DNA of 64,000 nt from the NCBI GenBank assembly GCA_964016875.1, contig OZ024728.1, positions 29,373,328 through 29,437,327 of the forward strand. Direction: 5' to 3'. Both the position numbers and the translations under genes were made by a program. Under the pieces are notes generated by a model. It searched no databases and had not been told where the DNA came from. It worked only from the letters and a program-made list of their open reading frames with translations. The first letter of the stretch is position 1, and each line of letters begins with the position of its first letter. The stretch comes from Fallopia convolvulus. Lineage: Eukaryota; Streptophyta; Magnoliopsida; Caryophyllales; Polygonaceae. Below are positions 57,683-64,000 of the stretch, piece by piece.

Positions 57683-57937
57683 AAGGTTCATACTTATTTT
57701 GCTAAAAACAATGTTTTTCACAAACCAACTTGTTTTTTTAAAAAATGAATAATACTTTTTGTAAACAATTTTTAAAAATAAATAAATATATATATATAAT
57801 TTACCATTTAAGGTTCATACTTATTTTGCTAAAAACAATGTTTTTCACAAACCAACTTGTTTTTGTTAAAAAATAAATAATACTTTTTGTAAACAATTTT
57901 TAAAAATAAAATAAATAAATATATAAATAAAGCAATG
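57683..57937. repeat. Tandem duplication of about 127 bp
   Basis: AAGGTTCATACTTATTTTGC begins both copies (57683 and 57811). They continue through ACAATGTTTTTCACAAACCA to AATTTTTAAAAATAAA with few differences. Confidence 0.9.
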
Positions 57938-58010
57938 TGAGTGGATGATATTCGAACTCGATACATACATGTAATTCCACACGCATGCTACCAGCTGGGG
58001 CATGCTCCTT
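57936..58010 (-). ncRNA. tRNA-like sequence, minus strand
   Basis: On the minus strand GAGTTCGAATATC matches a box B and AGCTGGTAGCATGCG lies where box A would be. It is in opposite orientation to the similar sequence at 56213. Probably a SINE head; no fold for a real tRNA. Confidence 0.35.
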
Positions 58011-58589
58011 TACTGTTTTTTTTTGGTGTAATTTATTTAATAATTAATGTGTTTAATAAGCATCGTATGATGAAAGCGATCTTGCGGTCCATATTCATCC
58101 GTAGTTTGCACCGTAAGTTTTGTTAGCATTTGATCTGTAACCGTCTGTTGTATGCCATTGTTTGCATTAGGCTTGACATATGACACTGCCTACTTGTCAA
58201 ACTAGATATAAGAGTATTTGGGGAAGTAAGGTGTGAGCCAATAAATAATTAAAAAGTATTTTCTATAAGTATTTCTCAACTCTCTTTAATATTTTTCTAA
58301 TTAAATTATCACTCTTATTATCCTTATGATGGAGGATTCTATCTTAAATAAGAGATTGAAATTCCGCATGGATTGGAGAACAAGATATCGCTGACTAGAG
58401 ATATAGTTTTCGACATTCTCTCTCCTTTGTCTCCATTATAAGTACATGGGATCGCCATGTATATGGACACCTGAGCGGCGAGGATCGGGCAAATTTCTCA
58501 AATGATGAACTATCAGTCATTACCCATGTATTGTGAAGCAATCGTGACGTCTTTTTCCATGGAGACTATATGATATGCCTAGAATAGAC

Positions 58590-59107
58590 CTGAAACTTGC
58601 TTGCCATAGGCTGAACGTTCTCCCTATGTAAAAGCCTATCGTACACCGAGTGAGACGGTCCTCTATTTAGCATACTAAAGCCATGATAGCTGAAATAAAG
58701 AAATTGCAAGAGGCCAACGCTATTCCAGAAGTGTGGTACCCAACTTGGTTGGTAAACACCTTAGTAGTCAAGAAAAAGACATGAGATTGGAGAGTCTGCA
58801 TGGACTTTTCCGATCTCAGCAGAGCATGTCCAAAGACTCGTTTCCGCTTCCAAAAATCAACCAGCTAGTGGATTCTACAACAAGGAACAAACAATTGATT
58901 GACACAGCTGTAGTTTGGGATTCAATCCCTCAAGAACAAGAAGTGACCATTTGTGGTTCCGAAGCAACTGTGCAAAGCGAAATCGCACACGATGCTCTCA
59001 GCGACCGAAACTGCGATCATGGCACAAAAAACCGCGATCGCGACCCAAAGAACCGCGACCGCGGCCCACAAGGCGATCACTCACCTGAGATGTGCTTCAG
59101 CTCGTAA
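58590..59107 (+). pseudogene. Gypsy reverse transcriptase remnant
   Basis: Across shifting frames it reads HRLNVLP, AMIAEIKKLQEANAIPEVWY, PTWLVNTLVVKKK, then in another frame WRVCMDFSDLSRACPKDSFP and PLPKINQLVDSTT. This is the N-terminal part of a Tat/Athila-group reverse transcriptase, upstream of the catalytic YxDD, which is missing. The 3' part carries repeated CCGCGATCGCGAC words. Confidence 0.8.
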
Positions 59108-59439
59108 CAATCAAGGATCCAAAGTTGGAAGTGTGCTTACTTCATCCATAGGAGAGAGGTGCTTCAGCTCGCCAAAACATGTCTATTGATGCCTTAGAAA
59201 TGCTAGTCGCTTGTTCGAGAGTCTCGCTCAAGACCTTGATTCACGTTGAAGTTTCGAGATGTCAAGCAATCGGTGCCTTAAATGAAACCGCAAGCCACAA
59301 TATGTTCGCATCCACGATCACGAAAATCGTCTTGACAGAGGCAGTGGTCGCGGGAAGCGAAACTGCGCAGGATTTCAGATGGCAAATGCCCTTGATACAA
59401 TACTTGGTTGAGAACGTCTTGCCCTTGGATGTCGCCAAG

Positions 59440-60035
59440 GATCGAAAAGTTCGCTTAAGGGCCCATAGGTTTTGGATATCGCCAAAAAAGATTTTAGATC
59501 GTCAGGCTTTTTCCGAGCCATACTTAAGTTGCGTATCCCCAATAAAGCTTGAACCTCTACTATACGAGATCCATGAAGGCGTATGTGGGATGCACGCCGG
59601 AGGTAGCAGTTTGGCATTCCGAGCTTGTTTTCAAGGGTATTGGTGACCTTACATGCAAAAAGCGCATCAGGAAAGCTAAAGGAAGATGCACCGAACAGAG
59701 TAGTCGCGCTCTTTCCGATCACCTCAACTTCGTTGAGGATCGTTGAGACGTTGTAGCTATAAAGATCACGTCCTACTAATGGGAAGCCGAACGGGTCATA
59801 GACCAACGCGTGAGATATCATACTTTTCGAGTCGGTGACCTTGTACTTCGACAGGTCATGGGAAGCGCATTTAACCCCGTGGATGGCAAAGCTAGGCCTG
59901 AATTGGGAGGGGCCGTGTTAAGCGACATCAGCGTACGGTCAGAGAGCCTACTTGTTGAAGAGTCTTGACGGGAATGTCGTCCCTCGAAACTTGGAATGTC
60001 GCTCGTTTGAAGAAATTTTTCTCATAGAAGAAACC
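59440..60035 (+). pseudogene. Gypsy integrase remnant
   Basis: 59549-59646 reads YEIHEGVCGMHAGGSSLAFR followed by ACFQGYWW, the HHCC zinc-binding start of a gypsy integrase. 59820-60030 reads FRVGDLVLRQVM, VDGKARPELGG, LLKSLDGNVVPRNLECRSFE, the C-terminal chromatin/DNA-binding part with the GKxxPxWxGP-like motif. The catalytic core between them is deleted or scrambled. Confidence 0.78.
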
Positions 60036-61090
60036 GCGATCGCGAATTATCGCCGTGACTGCGGGTCTGTTGCCGCGACCACGGGCCTCATAGCCACGAT
60101 TGCGGATCGCCGACAGAAAGAGCCTTATGAAGCCCCTCTCACAGATGTCGGTTTTAAGATTGGCTAATGGAACAAGCTGATTTTTTTGTTTTTTTATTTG
60201 TTTTCAAAACAAAATGCTGGCCAAGAGCCTTTTGCAACATTCTGTTCTCTCTCCTCTTTGTTTTGCTTGTTCCAATGAGTGTATCTTGAAATCCGACAGT
60301 TATATATGCTTAAGGGAGAGCATGGATCCTATGATACTCGCTCATGGATTTTCGGATATACGAATATATGAATATACGAATAGGGGACCTGTCGACTAAT
60401 CCGCATGGACAATTCGAATAGGTACTAGAGTACTTGAGTCTCAGTTGCGACAACTAATATTCAAGCGGGGAATTAGTGAGCAGGTAATTAATTAAAAAGT
60501 ATTTTATGTAAGTATTTCTCAATTCTCTTTATTATTTTCCTTATTAAATAATTGCTTTAATTTTCCTTATGATGGAGGATTCTATCTTAATTAAAAGATA
60601 GAAATTGCACGTGGATTGGGGAGCAAGATATCGCTTGCTAGAGCTAGAGTTTTCGACCTTCTCTCTCCTTTTCCTCCATTATGAATGCACGGGAACGCCA
60701 TGTATAGTGGACACATGCTGATATTCGCTCAACACATTGACCATGTTCAAGCAGTCTACGCCGGCCCAGGAATACAGGTAAGGAAGTGCAACCGAAGGTG
60801 TAGGAAAGTAAAATCACTTTCAAAATCATTTTCTAATCCGCTCAAGCAAGAGAATAATAGGACTTGCTAATATTCTCTCAGATTGGAAATTGAATATTGA
60901 CTGATATTCGCTCATCTAAGCTGATACCCGCTCACCTAGGTTGATATTCGCTTAGCTTATTTGTATTGTTACCTATACCTCGATGTTCTTTTGACAAACT
61001 GCTCCTTTGAATTAGGCATCGGAGGTGGATTACGGGGGACCCCGCCCACTGCGTCCATTGTTTTTCAGGTTCTAGGTTGAAGAGAAGTTT

Positions 61091-61575
61091 GAAACGAAAG
61101 GTGAAGGCTCGAATCAAGAGGAGCATCCAATTAGGATATAAAGACAAATTGTTATGTACTAACATAAGGCATCTTTTTCATCTCCGTCTTTTCTTTCTCT
61201 CTTATTTCCTGAAGGAAAGGCAACATATATTTTAATTCTCTGGATTTTCTTTCTTATGCATTTATATTGTAGCGAAACCCCATATGTTGTGGTATCTCTA
61301 CGGGTAGCCATATGTAACCGAAACCAAAACATGATTAACCAAAACATGATTAACCAAAAAATATAAATATATTTATTTAAGTTTTATATTTATATATCAC
61401 ATAATCCACTTAGTTAGGGAGAACCTTGATATTCTACTTTTATTTTTTTTATATCATTTAAGCCACCATGCCCAATTCTTTTCTAATTCAGTTTTTTTCA
61501 TCAGACCCAACCCAATTCTTTTGAAAAACAAAACAAAATATTAACATCAATCAAGCTCGCAATCCACTACAAATT
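61091..61575. other. Spacer, nothing recognised
   Basis: AT-rich; contains ACCAAAACATGATTA twice near 61323-61350. No gene. Confidence 0.5.
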
Positions 61576-61579
61576 ACAC

Positions 61580-62330
61580 TTACATGGACAAGGGGTGAAG
61601 ACGGTGGTCGAGGTAGACGACGGTTGGGCAGAGATGGCCGTCGCGACCTCTACGGGTGGTAGTGGCCCCTTCTGACGTTTCATTAGACATCCTAGCATCA
61701 ACATAAACGACATGATCAATACTGTTTGGGTCATTTAGTGGACCGAGTGGATCCGCATCGTCTGTATTGTCGATAACTAGTGGAAGGGACAAATCATGTT
61801 GAAATGCCTCCTTAACGGCAACCCGACCTGAATTGCGCTCAATAGGATCTACACCGGTATCTTTATTAGGCCATTGACGTGACTTCACTTTACATACCGC
61901 AATCCAGCTAATTAGCATTTGTACAACAATCCTTTAGGTAGTCGAGGGAGTAAACCTGTGTGGTTTAATGTGCTAAGATATAATGGTCCTTCGTTCTCAA
62001 AATTTTATGTTTGTTCATATCAACAAGCCTTAGTTGATTGTGAACGTGGGTCCCTCCACGACTTCTAGCGTCAAACCACGAGCAGTTGAAGACAATAGGG
62101 TGCTTGATGCTTGGAGATATGTAATTGAGCTTAATTATTTTTTCTAGCACACCGTAATAGTCCTCCTCGTTAATGTCAAATTTTATTCAAAGAACGCAAA
62201 GTCCACTATTGTTAGTTGCACACATTGATGCATGTGTCTTCATGTGGAATCGATAATTGTTCACTAAATAACTAGGATATGTCTTCATGACTTTAGTGGG
62301 TCCACGAGTGAGTGTTTGTTCGAAGATTTA
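61580..62330 (-). pseudogene. CACTA (En/Spm) transposase-region fragment, DUF4216
   Basis: The minus strand reads EEDYYGVLEKIIKLNYISPS, KHPIVFNCSWFDARSRGGTH, VHNQLRLVDMNKH, then after a stop and frame change NWIAVCKVKSRQWPNKD and a Asp-rich tail DNTDDADPLGPLNDPNS. The YYG-L-I, F-C-WFD and VD-N-H pattern is the DUF4216 region downstream of the transposase core in plant CACTA elements. The usual QA-QVYYV segment is degraded around 61930. Cut upstream by the solo LTR at 62413. Confidence 0.72.
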
Positions 62331-62412
62331 GAGTTTTGATGGTTCCAGGAAGTCAATGACTTCGAAGTTGCATGTCGAGTCGGCGACTCGGCAAAGTCAA
62401 TGACACGACCAG

Positions 62413-63955
62413 TGATAACATGTGTTTATAACACCTGTTGAATCGATTAATCCCCACTTTTGTGCATAAAACATACAATTGCATGATCATTTTAGCATGA
62501 TTATGATTCTTTGTTCTGATATTTTCTCTTGTTCGCTTTTGGTTTTGTAGGTGCAAGAATTTGGATTCTTCTAGGGTCAAATGGACTTCAATTCAAGCAA
62601 AAAAGAACCCAAGGGATTCAACTGGAAGATTTAATGGAGAAGACTGAGTTACACAAGCCATACAAGCTAAGGAAGCACTCATATCCAATCAAAAGTTGGC
62701 AAGATTTATTCCCAGGATATTGCATGAGGTGCTCGTGCCACTCGGCATGCCCATGCCAAGAGCCAAATGCCCAATCTCTACATGCAGTTTTTGGCATGGC
62801 ATACCCGTGCCAACCGGCATGGGCATGCAGTTTTCATATCTCCTAATCTAGGGTTGTATTTCCCCCCACCTTTTGGAGGCACATATAAATACCAAAGCAA
62901 GACACTTTTGAGAGCTCATTCCTCATGTTATCTCATTTTATAGGGTTTTAGAAGACTCTCTCTTTTTCATTTTTATCCTCTAATATCTCTTAGATTTACA
63001 TTCTCTTTTTCTAGATTTTAGCTAGTTTAGTAGTAGATCTAGATTTAAAATCCCATTTTGGGGGTTTGTTTGAGCTCTCTTGTACTTGGAGAAATTGGAA
63101 GAGGAACTCAACTCCAACTTGTTTTCCCATGGATGAATGAAGAATCAAGATTTGATTTGAATGATAAGTGTCTCTTATCCATTTATCTTATTTCTTGTTT
63201 TGCCTTTCATTATTTCATTTGTGTGATTCTTGGATTGATTTCATATGCCATGTTTTTTCCAATTATGAGTGAGCAGTTGCTTGTGTTGGGATTGGGGGTA
63301 GCCCAATGGTGATTATGTGATGTATTGGTGAAGATTTCTCTTTGGTTGAATGAGTTTTGGTTTACTACTCAATTATTGTACACTAAGTGTTTGTGAAAAT
63401 GCCTAGCTAGTATTTTCTCATATTTTGGATGTTGAGTATGCATTGAAAGATGATATTTGACATTGGATCTTCAAGAATGGAAATCGGGATTTTAGGAACA
63501 CGAAAGTAGGCCTAATTTCCTAGTGGTTATTTATAATTGTCTTTATGTTTAATGCACTTAAGCTAGGATTTAATTACCACGAAAGTAGGAATTAAGCTAG
63601 ATTAGAGTAGTTTTCATTTGCCTTGAAAGAAGATTGGAGATATTTTAGGACAATTGACCATGGTAGACAATTGCTTGCAACACTTAGAGAGATTTTTGCT
63701 TGACATTGTATAGTTCCATTGTGGTGAACCAAATCCTAGCCTCCCATTATTCAAACAACCAAAACCCTTTTCTATTCTTTCCTAGTTTTATATCTTATTT
63801 TTTGTGTTTGTTTTAATTATAAAAATTCCAAACCCCAATCAATTGTTTGTGGTCTAGATTACTAGTTTGTGTGAGATTTGTGACCAACGAGTGCTCCCTT
63901 GGTTTCGATATCTTTTATATTACTTCGATAGTATCGTGTACTTGCGGCCCTATCA
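62413..63955 (+). mobile_element. Solo gypsy-type LTR, copy 2 (1543 bp)
   Basis: It begins TGATAACATGTGTTTATAAC and ends CTTGCGGCCCTATCA. Same length as, and inverted relative to, 31700-33242. A TATA box TATAAAT lies at 62884-62890, preceded by near-palindromic GGCATGCCCATGCC words (62735-62830). Flanks ACCAG and ACTAG are an imperfect duplication. No primer site follows, so it is a solo LTR inserted next to or in the CACTA fragment. Confidence 0.85.
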
Positions 63956-64000
63956 ACTAGTTGGCAGGAAAACTATTTATCGAAGGAATGCACAGATCGT

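Larger units (their letters stand above)
56403..57690. mobile_element. Possible Mutator-like (Pack-MULE) carrier of the deaminase fragment
   Basis: Left of the fragment, TTTATTGCAAAAATACCCAC (56509-56528) faces, on the opposite strand at right (57620-57660), TTTATTGCAAAAATGACCAT. Both belong to AT-rich sequence containing stacked GCAAAATT-type words like Mutator ends. The 25-base word CATATATAATTTACCATTTA plus AGGTT, or a close match, also occurs outside both sides (56377-56401 and about 57791-57816). Boundaries and target duplication are not resolved. Confidence 0.3.
58234..61090 (+). mobile_element. Decayed Tat/Athila-group gypsy element
   Basis: Direct repeats at 58234-58475 and 60477-60718 (TGAGC..., sharing CTTATGATGGAGGATTCTAT) are LTR 5' portions. 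Reverse transcriptase and integrase remnants lie between them, and GCGGGGAATTAG before 60477 is a plausible polypurine tract. The first LTR is cut short and gag, protease and much of pol are deleted. The second LTR continues to about 61090 with repeated CTGATATTCGCTCA words (60717, 60899, 60937). Confidence 0.75.

Overview
This window is nuclear DNA of a flowering plant, most likely a eudicot. It is AT-rich, has GT-AG introns with plant-like branch and polypyrimidine signals, and is dominated by plant mobile-element families: SIRE-like Ty1/copia, Athila/Tat-like Ty3/gypsy, L1-type LINEs with plant DUF4283 ORF1 and a C-terminal RNase H, RTE fragments, a tRNA-derived SINE, and hAT, Mutator-like and CACTA DNA transposons. 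Only one host gene can be followed from start to stop. A second host-like sequence, a cytidine deaminase, is a truncated fragment.

Layout. 1-1476 is the 3' part of a gypsy-type LTR. 1477-15295 is minus-strand LINE sequence: ORF1 of one LINE (B), split by a 5.9 kb non-autonomous gypsy-group element (2556-8501), then a second LINE (A, about 8806-15295), itself split by an 853-bp solo LTR. 15300-16170 is a TGCACTTTT minisatellite. 16172-30650 is a three-level nest: a LINE (D) holds a hAT element with an 8-bp target duplication, and the hAT holds a complete SIRE-like copia retrotransposon (17168-28085) with apparently identical 1055-bp LTRs, intact gag and pol, and an extra 3' ORF. 30943-31149 is a SINE with a perfect 16-bp duplication. 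31700-33242 is a solo gypsy LTR whose sister copy lies in the opposite orientation at 62413-63955.

35862-37821 is a solo copia-type LTR whose TATA box was hit by a Mutator-like element (36491-37706). The LTR ends about 200 bp upstream of the start codon of the host gene at 38024-49089. That gene is a 14-exon WD40 gene homologous to TCAB1/WDR79/WRAP53, the CAB-box RNA-binding telomerase and Cajal-body factor. Its introns hold RTE, hAT-like, MITE and long-TIR insertions. Exon 11 lacks four bases expected from the family, so the protein as read stops at 333 codons instead of about 424.

49636-55353 is a full-length but decayed LINE (C) with a visible target duplication. 56600-57123 is a GC-rich, intronless fragment of a cytidine deaminase, possibly captured by a Mutator-like element. 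58234-61090 is a decayed Tat/Athila-group gypsy element with RT and integrase remnants. 61580-62330 is a CACTA transposase-region (DUF4216) fragment.

No CRISPR, prokaryotic operon or new multigene system is present. The most interesting items are the young copia element with its extra ORF and odd gag-pol junction, the datable nest of insertions, and the TE-invaded, frameshifted TCAB1 gene.
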